Assembly (NCBI GenBank): GCA_013204985.1
Contig: JABMLG010000005.1
Location: forward strand, 306,975 to 370,974
Source: Microbacteriaceae bacterium VKM Ac-2855
GTDB taxonomy: Bacteria > Actinomycetota > Actinomycetes > Actinomycetales > Microbacteriaceae
Direction: 5' to 3'
DNA: 64,000 bases
Of the stretch, positions 52,714-61,307 are shown piece after piece. Under the pieces are notes generated by a model. The model was not told the origin of the DNA. It was given only the letters and a program-made list of their open reading frames with translations, and searched no databases. Position 1 is the first letter of the stretch; each line of letters begins with the position of its first letter. Both the position numbers and the translations under genes were made by a program.

Positions 52714-52860
52714 CGCGAGCGCACCCCCGGTGCTGACCCCAGTACTGACGCGAGCGCACCCCGGCGGCTGACGCGAGGGCACGCCAGAGCACTGACCCGC
52801 TGCACCTGCCCGACGTGTTCCACGAAGCGACGGGCGCGTGTTTCACGAAGCGACAGGCGC
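52709..52860. repeat. Short direct repeats in the LacI-sugar operon gap
   Basis: CTGACGCGAGCGCACCCCGG-like units occur at about 52709, 52744 and 52767, and a 23-bp GTGTT(C/T)CACGAAGCGAC... unit occurs twice (52815, 52838). No gene fits here. Confidence 0.7.
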
Positions 52861-52863
52861 GTT

Positions 52864-52920
52864 GGGAAAACGCTTGCCCAAATCCCTGCAGAACGTTTAG
52901 CATTCGGGTAAGCGTTATCC
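52864..52920 (+). promoter_or_regulatory. Two LacI-type operators before the sugar operon
   Basis: GGGAAAACGCTTGCCC (52864-52879) and GGGTAAGCGTTATCC (52906-52920), the latter inverting to GGATAACGCTTACCC. Both fit the LacI-family pattern with the central CG. The second lies 26 bp before the start of the first enzyme gene, well placed for repression. Confidence 0.8.
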
Positions 52921-52945
52921 ACCCTCGCAGACGAAAGGGCTCCAC

Positions 52946-54157
52946 GTGTCAGAGTCGACCACGCCCCCCACCCGCACCATCGGCATCATCATGAACGGCG
53001 TCTCGGGCCGGATGGGGTACCGCCAGCACCTCGTCCGCTCGATCCTCGCGATCCGTGAACAGGGTGGCGTGCTGCTCTCCGACGGCACCCGGGTGCAACT
53101 CGAGCCGCTGCTCGTCGGCCGCTCCGAGGCGAAGCTCAAGGAGCTCGCCGATCGGCACGGCCTCACGCACTACACGACCGATCTCGATGCCGCGTTGGCT
53201 GATCCGCAGTGGCAGATCTATGCCGACTTCCTCGTCACCAAGGCACGCGTCCCCGCCATCAAGAAGGCCATCGCGGCGGGGAAGGATATCTACACCGAGA
53301 AGCCCACCGCCGAGTCCTACGCGGAGGCGCTCGAACTCGCCGAACTGGCGAAAGCCGCCGGCATCAAGAACGGCGTAGTGCACGACAAGCTGTACCTGCC
53401 CGGCCTGCAGAAGCTCAAGCGCCTGATCGACTCCGGCTACTTCGGTCGTGTGCTCAGCGTGCGCGGTGAGTTCGGCTACTGGGTCTTCGAGGGCGACTGG
53501 CAGGCCGCCCAGCGCCCCAGTTGGAACTACCGCAGCGAAGACGGCGGCGGCATCATCGTCGACATGTTCCCGCACTGGAACTACGTGCTCGAGAACCTTT
53601 TCGGCCCGATCGAGGGCGTCTACGCGAAGGCGACCACGCACATCCCGACTCGCGTCGACGAGCAGGGTGTGACCTACACGGCGACGGCGGATGACGCGGC
53701 GTACGCGATCTTCGATATCGCCGGCGGCATCACGGTGCAGCTCAACTCTTCTTGGACGGTGCGGGTGAACCGCCCCGAGTTGGTGGAGTTCCAGGTCGAC
53801 GGCACGCTCGGTTCGGCGGTCGTCGGACTGTTCGGTGCGAAGGTGCAGCCGCGCGTTGCGACCCCGAAGCCCACGTGGAACCCCGATCTGCCCGAGACGC
53901 ACGACTATGCGAGCGACTGGCAGGAACTGCCCGTGAACGACGTGTTCGAGAACGGCTTCAAGACCCAGTGGGAGCAGTTCATCCGCCACGTGGTCGAGGG
54001 CGCCCCGCACGAGTACGACTTCTTCGCCGGTGCCCGCGGTGTGCGCCTGGCCGAACTCGGCCTCGAGTCCTCGCGCGACGGCAGGCGGATCGACATCGCG
54101 GCGCTCGACGCTGCGGCGGATGCGCAGGCACTCGCCTCCGTCGAGGTCGTCCAGTGA
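52946..54157 (+). CDS. Gfo/Idh/MocA-family oxidoreductase
   Basis: A 403-residue NAD(P)-dependent dehydrogenase of sugars or polyols. The N-terminal Rossmann region is RTIGIIMNGVSGRMGYR, followed by EKPTAES (EKP motif) near residue 110 and a C-terminal substrate domain with DMFPHWNYVL. The start is GTG 52946. Its stop overlaps the DUF993 start, and all three genes form one operon under LacI-type control. The likely reaction is oxidation of a sugar or cyclitol hydroxyl to a ketone. Confidence 0.92.
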   Translation: MSESTTPPTRTIGIIMNGVSGRMGYRQHLVRSILAIREQGGVLLSDGTRVQLEPLLVGRSEAKLKELADRHGLTHYTTDLDAALADPQWQIYADFLVTKARVPAIKKAIAAGKDIYTEKPTAESYAEALELAELAKAAGIKNGVVHDKLYLPGLQKLKRLIDSGYFGRVLSVRGEFGYWVFEGDWQAAQRPSWNYRSEDGGGIIVDMFPHWNYVLENLFGPIEGVYAKATTHIPTRVDEQGVTYTATADDAAYAIFDIAGGITVQLNSSWTVRVNRPELVEFQVDGTLGSAVVGLFGAKVQPRVATPKPTWNPDLPETHDYASDWQELPVNDVFENGFKTQWEQFIRHVVEGAPHEYDFFAGARGVRLAELGLESSRDGRRIDIAALDAAADAQALASVEVVQ

Positions 54158-55347
54158 CCGACATCACCCTGCTCGCCCCCGACGGCGGCGTCCGTGCCGT
54201 GGAGCTGCGCGAGGCGCCCCGGTTCGCGCGTCCCCGCGGTCCTCTGCAGTCGCGCGTCGCCTACGCCGCCGCTCACGTCGTGCCGCTCGTTCATGGCGAG
54301 AACGTGCCCGGTCATCCGGCTCAGATCGACTGGGATGCGACCATCGCCGTGCGCGAGCACGTCTGGTCGTGGGGCCTCGGTGTGGCCGATGCGATGGACA
54401 CCGCGCAGCGCAACATGGGCCTGGACTGGGTCGCCACGCAGGAGCTCATCCGCCGCAGTGCCGCCGCGGCGACGGCGGTAAAGGCCTCGGTCGTCGTCGG
54501 CATCAACACCGACCAGCTCACCGACGAGCTCGTCCCGCTCGACACCGTGATCGACGCCTACCTCGAGCAGCTCGCGGTCGCCGAGGAGGCGGGGGCGGGT
54601 GTGGTGATGATGGCGAGCCGCCACCTCGCGCGCGCCGCCGCATCCGCCGCCGACTACGAGCGCGTCTACACCGCTGTTCTCTCGCGAGCGACGAAGCCGG
54701 TGACCCTGCACTGGTTGGGCGCCGCCTTCGACGCCGTGCTGGAGGGCTATTTCGGCTCGACCGACGTGCCGACCGCCTCCGACACCGTCGTGCGCATCAT
54801 CGAGGACAACCTCGCCACTGTGCGCGGCATCAAGATGTCGCTGCTGGATGCGGATGCCGAGATCGCCGTGCGCGCGCGACTTCCCTTCGGTGCGACCCTG
54901 TTCACCGGTGACGACTTCAACTACGTCGGCCTGATCGAGGGCGGCCCGGATGCTGACGGCGTGACCCGGCACTCGGACGCGCTGCTCGGTGCGTTCGCGG
55001 CCGTCGCACCCAACGCCTCCGCCGCCATCCAGGCGCTCGACCGCGACGACGTGGCGGAGTACCGCCGCATCCTCGCGCCGACGGAAGCGTTGGCCCGCCA
55101 GGTCTTCGCCGCGCCGACGCAGTACTACAAGACGGGCGTCGCGTTCTTGGCCTGGCTCAATGGCCACCAGCCCGCGTTCACCATGGTCGGCGGGCTGCAC
55201 TCCGCTCGCTCGCTCCCGCATCTCTCCGAGATCGTGCGGTTGGCGAACGAGGCCGGCGCGCTCGAACGGCCCGAGCTCGCTGCCGCGCGCTGGACCCAGC
55301 TGCTCTCGCTCAACGGCGTCGACGCGATCCGGACGGTGCTGGTGTGA
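54154..55347 (+). CDS. DUF993 TIM-barrel (DHDPS-like aldolase)
   Basis: A 397-residue protein of DUF993, distantly like dihydrodipicolinate synthase. Motifs include HVVPLVHGENVPGHPAQIDW near the N-terminus, VVVGINTDQL, and PVTLHWLGAAFDAVLEGYF. A lysine in RGIKMSLLDAD is well placed for Schiff-base chemistry. It probably cleaves or rearranges the keto product of the neighbouring dehydrogenase. Overlaps both neighbours by 4 nt (GTGA). Confidence 0.88.
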   Translation: MTDITLLAPDGGVRAVELREAPRFARPRGPLQSRVAYAAAHVVPLVHGENVPGHPAQIDWDATIAVREHVWSWGLGVADAMDTAQRNMGLDWVATQELIRRSAAAATAVKASVVVGINTDQLTDELVPLDTVIDAYLEQLAVAEEAGAGVVMMASRHLARAAASAADYERVYTAVLSRATKPVTLHWLGAAFDAVLEGYFGSTDVPTASDTVVRIIEDNLATVRGIKMSLLDADAEIAVRARLPFGATLFTGDDFNYVGLIEGGPDADGVTRHSDALLGAFAAVAPNASAAIQALDRDDVAEYRRILAPTEALARQVFAAPTQYYKTGVAFLAWLNGHQPAFTMVGGLHSARSLPHLSEIVRLANEAGALERPELAAARWTQLLSLNGVDAIRTVLV

Positions 55348-56252
55348 CCGCGCTCGAGCCGGCGCCCGTCGCGACCGGTATCGCGCATCCGACCGTACAT
55401 CCGACCGCGCATCCGAAGCTGTCGCTGAACCAGGCCACGATCAAGTACGCCGCGCTCGCCCAGGCGCTCGACGTCACCGCGGCGGCGGGCTACGCCTCGA
55501 TCGGGCTCTGGCGCGAGCCGGTGGCCGAGGTCGGGTTGCACGAGGCGATGCGAATGGTCGCCGAGAGCGGCCTGCGCGTCTCGTCGCTGTGCCGGGGCGG
55601 GTTCTTCACCGTTCTCGAGGGCCCCGCCCGTCGGGCGGCGATCGACGACAACCGCCGGGCGATCGACGACGCCGCGGCGCTCGGCGCCCCAGCCCTGGTG
55701 CTGGTAGCGGGTGGCCTGCCCGAGGGCTCCCGCGATCTGATCGGTGCGCGCGCCCGCGTGCAGGATGCGCTCGGCGAGCTCGCCGATCACGCTCACGGCG
55801 TCGGCGTGCAGCTGGCGATCGAGCCGCTGCATCCGATGTACGCCTCCGACCGTGCGGTCGTATCGACGCTCGGCCAGGCGCTCGACCTGGCGGCGCCGTT
55901 CGACCCGAACGCGGTCGGTGTCGTTGTCGACACGTTCCACATCTGGTGGGACCCTGACGTGCTCCCGCAGATCGCGCGCGCCGGTGCCGAACGCCGCATC
56001 GCGAGCTACCAGGTCTGCGACTGGGCCACCCCACTGCCGGCGGATGTGCTGCTCGCGCGCCACTACGTGGGCGACGGCGTCATCGACTTCGCGGTGCTGA
56101 CGGATGCGGTGGTCGCCGCCGGCTACACCGGCGACATCGAGGTCGAGATCTTCAACCAGGCCATCTGGGATACGCCGTACGACGAGGTGGCGGCGCGCGT
56201 GTCGGACGGTTTCGCGGAGCACGTCGCGCCGCACCTGCCTGCCGCTGTCTGA
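55344..56252 (+). CDS. Sugar phosphate isomerase/epimerase (AP_endonuc_2 TIM barrel)
   Basis: A 302-residue xylose-isomerase-like TIM barrel. Putative metal ligands are Glu in AIEPLHPMYASD (~155), Asp in VVVDTFHIWWDPD (~194), His in that segment and Glu in IEVEIFNQAIW (~270). It likely epimerises or isomerises an intermediate of the same pathway. Last gene of the LacI-controlled operon. Confidence 0.92.
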   Translation: MTALEPAPVATGIAHPTVHPTAHPKLSLNQATIKYAALAQALDVTAAAGYASIGLWREPVAEVGLHEAMRMVAESGLRVSSLCRGGFFTVLEGPARRAAIDDNRRAIDDAAALGAPALVLVAGGLPEGSRDLIGARARVQDALGELADHAHGVGVQLAIEPLHPMYASDRAVVSTLGQALDLAAPFDPNAVGVVVDTFHIWWDPDVLPQIARAGAERRIASYQVCDWATPLPADVLLARHYVGDGVIDFAVLTDAVVAAGYTGDIEVEIFNQAIWDTPYDEVAARVSDGFAEHVAPHLPAAV

Positions 56253-56420
56253 GGCGGGTCGGCTCGACCGCCCGTCGCCGGCTGCGCTGGAAGGGGCCGC
56301 GCTGGATGAGGCTGCAGGCATCGCTGAGCGGCTGGAAAGCCGTTGGTACCGGGATGACCGATCCTCTCGGCGTCTTCTCCTCCACAGGGTGACGTAATGC
56401 GCGAGTTGTCCCGGATCGGG

Positions 56421-56436
56421 TCGAACATGTGTTCGA
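56421..56436 (+). promoter_or_regulatory. Perfect actinobacterial SOS (LexA) box, HNH copy B
   Basis: TCGAACATGTGTTCGA matches TCGAAC-N4-GTTCGA exactly. It differs from the copy A box by one spacer base, has the same distance to CATATT (56456-56461) and to the ATG, and overlaps the -35 position. Confidence 0.85.
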
Positions 56437-56464
56437 TGTCGGCGGTCTGTGGTGTCATATTCGT

Positions 56465-57841
56465 ATGGAAGATACGAGCAGCGAGCCGACACCCGACGAG
56501 GTGCGCGACACGGTCCGGCAGCACGGAGACCGCGCCGCACACCTCGCCCGGTCGACGGCTCCCGCGCTGCTCGCGGGGTTGAAGGAGTTGTACGCCGGGT
56601 ATCTCGTCGCCCGAAGCCGACCGGAGCTGTTCGCGGCGGGGAAGAGCCTCGCGCGCGGGGATCTGCGAGACCTGGTGGAGCGGTCGATCCGCGCCGAGTT
56701 CGCCGTCGCGCTCGGGGTATCGGAGTGGGTCGCGTCGCGGGAGCTGGAGCGGGCGCAACTGCTGGTCGAGGATCTCCCTTTGACGCGTGCTGCGTTGGCG
56801 GATGCGCGGATGCGGTGGGATGCGGGGCAGGTCATCTGCGACGTCGCCGGCGGCCTGGACCGCTCCTGCCGGGCCGCGTTGGATGAACGGGCTGTCGAGC
56901 TCGCCGGCGAGTTGACGCCGGCGCAGTTGAAGAAAGCGCTGCAGCAGCTGCGCGAGATTCTGGACGAGACGCCGCTGGCCGAGCGTCACGCGGCAGCGAA
57001 GACGCGACGGAACGTGTGGGTGACGCCGGAGCAGGATGGGATGGCGACGTTGTCCGCGTTGCTGCCGGCGCCGGTCGCTGTTGCGGCGTTCAACCGTCTG
57101 GATCGCATTGCGCGTGCGGCCCGTGATCTGGAGGGTGAGGAGCGTTCCCTGTCACAGTTGCGGGCGGATGCGGCCGGCGATCTGCTCTGCGACGGTGACG
57201 TCGCCGGCACGACTCCGATCCACGACGACACCACCCCGACACCGACGTTCGTGCGCGGCATCCGCGCCGAGGTGCGCGTGACGTTGCCTGCGACGACCGC
57301 GGCGGGGTTGGATGACGCGCACGGTCACCTTGACGGGTACGGCGTGATCGATGCCGACACGGCGCGCGAACTCGTCGCCGCAGGGGATGCGTTCTTCCGG
57401 GTGTTCACCGACCCGGTCACGTGCATGGTGACGAGTGTCGAGCGGATGCTGCGCACCCCACCGAAGCAGATGCGGCTGTTCATCGAGCTGCGCGCCGACA
57501 CCTGCATGTTCCCCGGTTGCATCCGCCCCGCATCCAAGGCCGAAATCGATCACGCGATCGAGTGGCGCAACGGCGGCCACACCGCGACCAAGAACCTGCT
57601 GCCGCTGTGTGTTGCTCATCATCATGTGCGGCACGGCGACCGGTGGACGTACATCCCGCATCCGGATGGCACCGCCGACTGGACGCCCCCCACCGGGAGG
57701 CAGGTTACGACTCGACCGGCGCCGGTACCGGGCGCGAGACCGGCACCCCGCTTCACGGACTCGTCGTCCGGCCCGGATCCGGAACAGCCTGTATCGATCT
57801 TCGACCCGCCACCACCAGACTTCGGGCCCACGCCCTTCTGA
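56465..57841 (+). CDS. DUF222-HNH endonuclease (13E12 repeat family), copy B
   Basis: A 458-residue protein nearly identical to copy A across DUF222 and the HNH motif (CMFPGCIRP, EIDHAIEWRNGGHT, LCVAHHHVRHG). The main difference is a short insertion in the proline-rich tail (SSSGPDPEQPVSIFDP). Homology with copy A starts ~80 bp before the ATG (CTCCTCCACAGGGTG) and ends at the stop. The gene is directly downstream of the sugar operon, same strand, with its own SOS promoter. It is followed by a different tandem array. Confidence 0.9.
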   Translation: MEDTSSEPTPDEVRDTVRQHGDRAAHLARSTAPALLAGLKELYAGYLVARSRPELFAAGKSLARGDLRDLVERSIRAEFAVALGVSEWVASRELERAQLLVEDLPLTRAALADARMRWDAGQVICDVAGGLDRSCRAALDERAVELAGELTPAQLKKALQQLREILDETPLAERHAAAKTRRNVWVTPEQDGMATLSALLPAPVAVAAFNRLDRIARAARDLEGEERSLSQLRADAAGDLLCDGDVAGTTPIHDDTTPTPTFVRGIRAEVRVTLPATTAAGLDDAHGHLDGYGVIDADTARELVAAGDAFFRVFTDPVTCMVTSVERMLRTPPKQMRLFIELRADTCMFPGCIRPASKAEIDHAIEWRNGGHTATKNLLPLCVAHHHVRHGDRWTYIPHPDGTADWTPPTGRQVTTRPAPVPGARPAPRFTDSSSGPDPEQPVSIFDPPPPDFGPTPF

Positions 57842-57959
57842 TCCAGCGAGCCCGCGAGGGCCGCGGCCCAGGCCTTTCCTCGCGGCCGGTGGACCACCCT
57901 TCGCGAGATTGTCTAAGGCCGCGCGGCCCGATCGAATCGCCCGCGCCGCAGGAGACCCG

Positions 57960-58615
57960 ACCTGCGGGGAACGGCGCGCTTCGCCGTGCCTGGGTCGAAG
58001 CGAGTGGAGTCGCAGAGGTGGGTGGCGCAGGCGGGGTCACGCAGGCGGTCGCGCGAGGGGGGTGGGGTCGCGGAGGGGGCTGAGGCGGTGTCGCGCAGAC
58101 GGAGTGACGCAGGCGCGGTCGTGGAGGCGCATCGCAGGCGGTGGCGCGGACGGGGTGCAGGTGGGGTGCGCGGACGGGGTGCAGGTGGGGTGCGCGGACG
58201 GGGTGTCCCAGGTGCGGTCGTGGAGGCGTGTCGCGGAGGGGGTGCAGGTGGGGGCGCGGACGGGGTGTCGCAGGTGGGGTGCGCGGAGGGGGTGCAGGTG
58301 GGGTGCGCGGACGGGGTGTCGCAGGTGGGGTGCGCGGAGGGGGTGCAGGTGGGGTGCGCGGACGGGGTGTCGTAGGTGCGGTCGTGGAGGCGTGTCGCGG
58401 AGCGGGTGCAGGTGGGGTGCGGGGACGGGATGTCGTAGGTGCGGTCGTGGAGGCGTGTCGCGGAGGGGGTGCAGGCGGGGTGCGCGGACGGGGTGACGTA
58501 GGTGCGGTCGTGGAGGCGTGTCGCGGAGGGGGTGCAGGTGGGGTGCGCGGACGGGGTGACGTGGGTGCCGTGGTGGAGGCGTGGCGCGGGCGGTGTCGCG
58601 GAGCGCGTGGTGCAG
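57960..58615. repeat. Tandem array with 51-bp and 63-bp periods after HNH copy B
   Basis: GTCGTGGAGGCGTGTCGCGG recurs at 58217, 58381, 58444, 58507 and (as GTGGTGGAGG) 58570, the last four exactly 63 bp apart. Between 58270 and 58371 a 51-bp unit (GCAGGTGGGGTGCGCGGAGG...) repeats exactly twice. The array consists of G-rich GGGGTGC and GCGGACGGGGTG blocks. Minus-strand frames remain open across it and would encode a Thr-Pro-Ser-Ala-His-type repeat. They start at different points and lack an RBS, so the array is treated as non-coding. Confidence 0.8.
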
Positions 58616-58661
58616 ATGGTTCCGAGCATGGGTCGCGGAGGGGGTCGCATAGGGTGGCACC

Positions 58662-59126
58662 ATGAAACTGGCTGAGGCGCTGATGAACCGGGCTGATCTG
58701 CAGCGGCGCATCGAGCAGGTGCGCTTCCGTATCCGCTCGAACGCCCGCTACCAGGAGGGCGAGGAGCCGCAGGAGGATCCGGCCACGCTCGTCGACGACG
58801 TCTCGGCTGCGCTCGACGACCTCGAGGAACTCGTCGTCGCGATCAACCTCACGAACGCCCTGGCCACGCTGCCCTCCGGCCGCACGATGACCAGCGCTCT
58901 GGCCCACCGTGAGACCCTCCGCGCGCGCCACACGCTGCTGACCGGGGCCGCCGATGCCGCGCAGGGAGCCGGCGGGGTGCACCGGCAGATGCGGAGTGAG
59001 CTGCGCGAGTTCGCCGCGCTGCCCGTGAAGGATCTGCGCTCGCGTGCGGATGACGTCGCGCGCGAATTGCGCGAACTCGACGTCGAGATCCAGCGTACGA
59101 ACTGGGAGGTCGACGTGCGCGAGTGA
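58662..59126 (+). CDS. DIP1984-family protein
   Basis: A 154-residue, fully helical, coiled-coil-rich protein of the DIP1984 family, with LAEALMNRADLQRRIEQVRF at the N-terminus and REFAALPVKDLRSRADDVAR near the C-terminus. No enzymatic motif. It starts at ATG 58662 just after the repeat array. Function unknown. Confidence 0.85.
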   Translation: MKLAEALMNRADLQRRIEQVRFRIRSNARYQEGEEPQEDPATLVDDVSAALDDLEELVVAINLTNALATLPSGRTMTSALAHRETLRARHTLLTGAADAAQGAGGVHRQMRSELREFAALPVKDLRSRADDVARELRELDVEIQRTNWEVDVRE

Positions 59127-59813
59127 TCGGAGCCGCGCGGTGAGTCGGTAGGCGACGTCCGGAGCGAGCACGAACCGAGGGCCGGCGGTCGATCCGGTCC
59201 ACCTGTCGGCGCGAGGGCAGCGCCATCCTTCACGATGCACGCCCAGCACGCCGCACAGGTGACACCTCATCGAGGACGTCTCATCACCGTGTGCTGACCG
59301 GGCCCGCCGAGGGTGGGATCGGGGATCTCACCGCGCTGCACCCGGCTGCGAGCGGGTGTCGGCGTGCGACTCGCGCCCGCGAACTTGGCGTCGCGCCGCA
59401 TCGGTGCTGAAGGACGTGCGGGACGATTCCGGCCCTGGCGACGTTCGTGCTGGAGCGGTGCGACCGAGTGCTGCCGCTGACGGTGCTGGTGGAGCAGTGG
59501 ACGGTTCTGGGGGGCCCGAGCACATACCTCGGGAGGGACGCGACTCAACCTCGGCTGAGAGTGGTGCTCAGCCCTCATCGTGGCCGACGGAGGCTCCCAG
59601 CCGAGGTTGCGTCGTCGTTGGGCCGCGACGTCGCGGCCGGCGGCTCGTCCCGGGTCATCGGCGAGACAACGACTCCGCCAACCCTCAGAGAAGCCGCTGA
59701 CGTCGGGAGAGGCGCGCCGAAGGACGAACCGCCGCCGAAGCATCTGGCACGAATCGCAGCAGCGTCTGGCGATCGTGACGTCTACGATCCGTCGAGCGAG
59801 GCGTCGAGCTCGA
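59127..59813. other. Intergenic region without a supported gene
   Basis: 687 bp. Several overlapping open frames exist on both strands but none has an RBS, family motif or coherent codon usage. It contains an inverted repeat AACCTCGGCTG (59547-59557) / CAGCCGAGGTT (59598-59608). Decayed coding sequence is possible. Confidence 0.5.
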
Positions 59814-60605
59814 CTACAGGATCGTTGTCAGCACGCCACCGTCGGCGCGCACGGCGGCGCCGTTGGTTGCCGAGGCGAGAGGGCTGGCCAGGTATGCCGC
59901 GAGGTGTGCGATCTCGGCCGGCTCAATGAAGCGCTCGAGCAGCGATGTTCTGTTCGCGCCGATGATGCCGGCCTTGAGTGCATCCGCGGGAAGGCCCTGC
60001 GCTGCAGCGATCTCGCGGACGGTCGCGGCGACGCCGTCGGAGTAGGTCGGGCCGCCGAGGATCGTGTTGACGGTGACCTCGGTACCGCGGGTGAGCTTGG
60101 CGAGGCCGTTGCCCAGGGCGAGGATCCCGGCTTTGCTCACGCCGTAGTGGACCATGTCGGCCGGGATGCTCACGCCGGATTCGCTGCCGACGAAGATGAT
60201 GCGCCCCCATCCGGCGGCCAGCATTCCGGGCAGCAGTTCGCGCGAGAGCCGCACCCCGCTCAGGACGTTGACTTCGAAGTATCGCCTCCAGTCGGCATCG
60301 GTGATGTCGACAAATCGTGCAACGTCGAAGAGTCCCACGTTATTGACGAGGATGTCCACGTCGCCGAGCTCGCCGATCAGGTGCGCCACGTCTTCGTCGT
60401 CCCCGAAATCGGCCGCGATGCCGGAGACGGTCGCCCCGGGAACCGCGCGCTCGAGGGCCGCCACGGATTCCCGGACCCTTCCGGCGTCGCGACCGTTGAT
60501 CACGACCTCCGCCCCTTCTCGGAGGAGGGCTTCGGCGATTGCGTAGCCGATTCCCGCGGTCGAGCCGCTGACGAAGGCGCGTTTGGCGTCGAGTTGCAGA
60601 TCCAT
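59814..60605 (-). CDS. Short-chain dehydrogenase/reductase
   Basis: A 263-residue SDR with cofactor loop SGSTAGIGYA near residue 13, NNVG near 91, catalytic YGVSK near 153 and an upstream Ser in IIFVGSESG near 140. It starts at ATG 60605 and shares a 86-bp divergent promoter region, with two MarR-type palindromes, with the MarR gene. It likely acts on a small phenol, quinone or keto substrate that is also the MarR ligand. Confidence 0.93.
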   Translation of the reverse strand: MDLQLDAKRAFVSGSTAGIGYAIAEALLREGAEVVINGRDAGRVRESVAALERAVPGATVSGIAADFGDDEDVAHLIGELGDVDILVNNVGLFDVARFVDITDADWRRYFEVNVLSGVRLSRELLPGMLAAGWGRIIFVGSESGVSIPADMVHYGVSKAGILALGNGLAKLTRGTEVTVNTILGGPTYSDGVAATVREIAAAQGLPADALKAGIIGANRTSLLERFIEPAEIAHLAAYLASPLASATNGAAVRADGGVLTTIL

Positions 60606-60621
60606 GCGTGAGCCTCCGTAT

Positions 60622-60670
60622 TTGCTTGACTGAGCAAGTGAAGGCTATGTCGTTTCACTTGCTTGAGCAA
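60622..60670. promoter_or_regulatory. Twin MarR operators in the SDR/marR divergent promoter
   Basis: TTGCTTGACTGAGCAA (60622-60637) and TTGCTTGAGCAA (60659-60670) are palindromes 35 bp apart, and GAGCAAGTGAA / TTTCACTTGCT form a larger inverted repeat between them. They cover the promoters of both divergent genes. Confidence 0.75.
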
Positions 60671-60691
60671 CTACTGCGCTACCGTCGCAGT

Positions 60692-61180
60692 ATGGATGAA
60701 GCCAGTGATCAGCGGATCCTCGTCGGTGACGACCTCGCCACTTGGGCTGCCTTGGCGACCATCCTGGAGTGGTTGCCGCCGGCTCTCGATGCGCGTCTCG
60801 TGCGCGATTTCGGACTCACTCATTTCGAGTACGGCGTGCTGTACGCATTGGCTGAAGCTCCGGACCGAGCGCTGCGGATGAGCGTCCTGGCCGGCTATGC
60901 CAACAGCTCGCTCTCACGCTTGTCGCGGGCGGTGTCTCGGTTGGAGGATCGAGGGTGGGTGCGGCGTGAGAAGGACCCGGCGGACGGTCGTTCCACGTTG
61001 GCTGCGCTCACGGATACCGGGGCGGATCTCTGCCGGCGTGCGACCCCGGTTCACGAGCGGACGGTCGCGGCACTGGTGCTGGATCCCCTCACGGGCGCTC
61101 AGAGATCGCAGTTGCGCACGATCAGTCTTCGTGTCCAGCGCGCCATCCGCGAGACGGAGGGATGGACGCCGCCGCGCTGA
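60692..61180 (+). CDS. MarR-family regulator
   Basis: A 162-residue winged-helix regulator with THFEYGVLYALAEAPDRALRM and SRLSRAVSRLEDRGWVRREK, plus the RSTLAALTDTG wing. It starts at ATG 60692; the in-frame ATG at 60653 lies in the operator. It likely represses itself and the divergent SDR. Confidence 0.94.
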   Translation: MDEASDQRILVGDDLATWAALATILEWLPPALDARLVRDFGLTHFEYGVLYALAEAPDRALRMSVLAGYANSSLSRLSRAVSRLEDRGWVRREKDPADGRSTLAALTDTGADLCRRATPVHERTVAALVLDPLTGAQRSQLRTISLRVQRAIRETEGWTPPR

Positions 61181-61307
61181 GAGTGCCGCTGCGAGGCCAC
61201 TGCATCCGCAGGGAGCCGAACACGAGCGGGGTCTCGCCCGGAGCGATGCGTCGGGCTGTCTCTCATCCGGTCGGCAGGCTCCAGCCGCGGTGTTCCCGGC
61301 CGAGAGG

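Noticed and set aside
57753..59270. Large minus-strand protein rich in Thr/Pro/His across the second array
   Set aside because: All frames are open on the minus strand over the repeat and the frame also crosses antisense to the DIP1984 gene.
59127..59813. Possible genes in the gap before the SDR gene
   Set aside because: Overlapping frames on both strands lack RBS, motifs and consistent codon usage.
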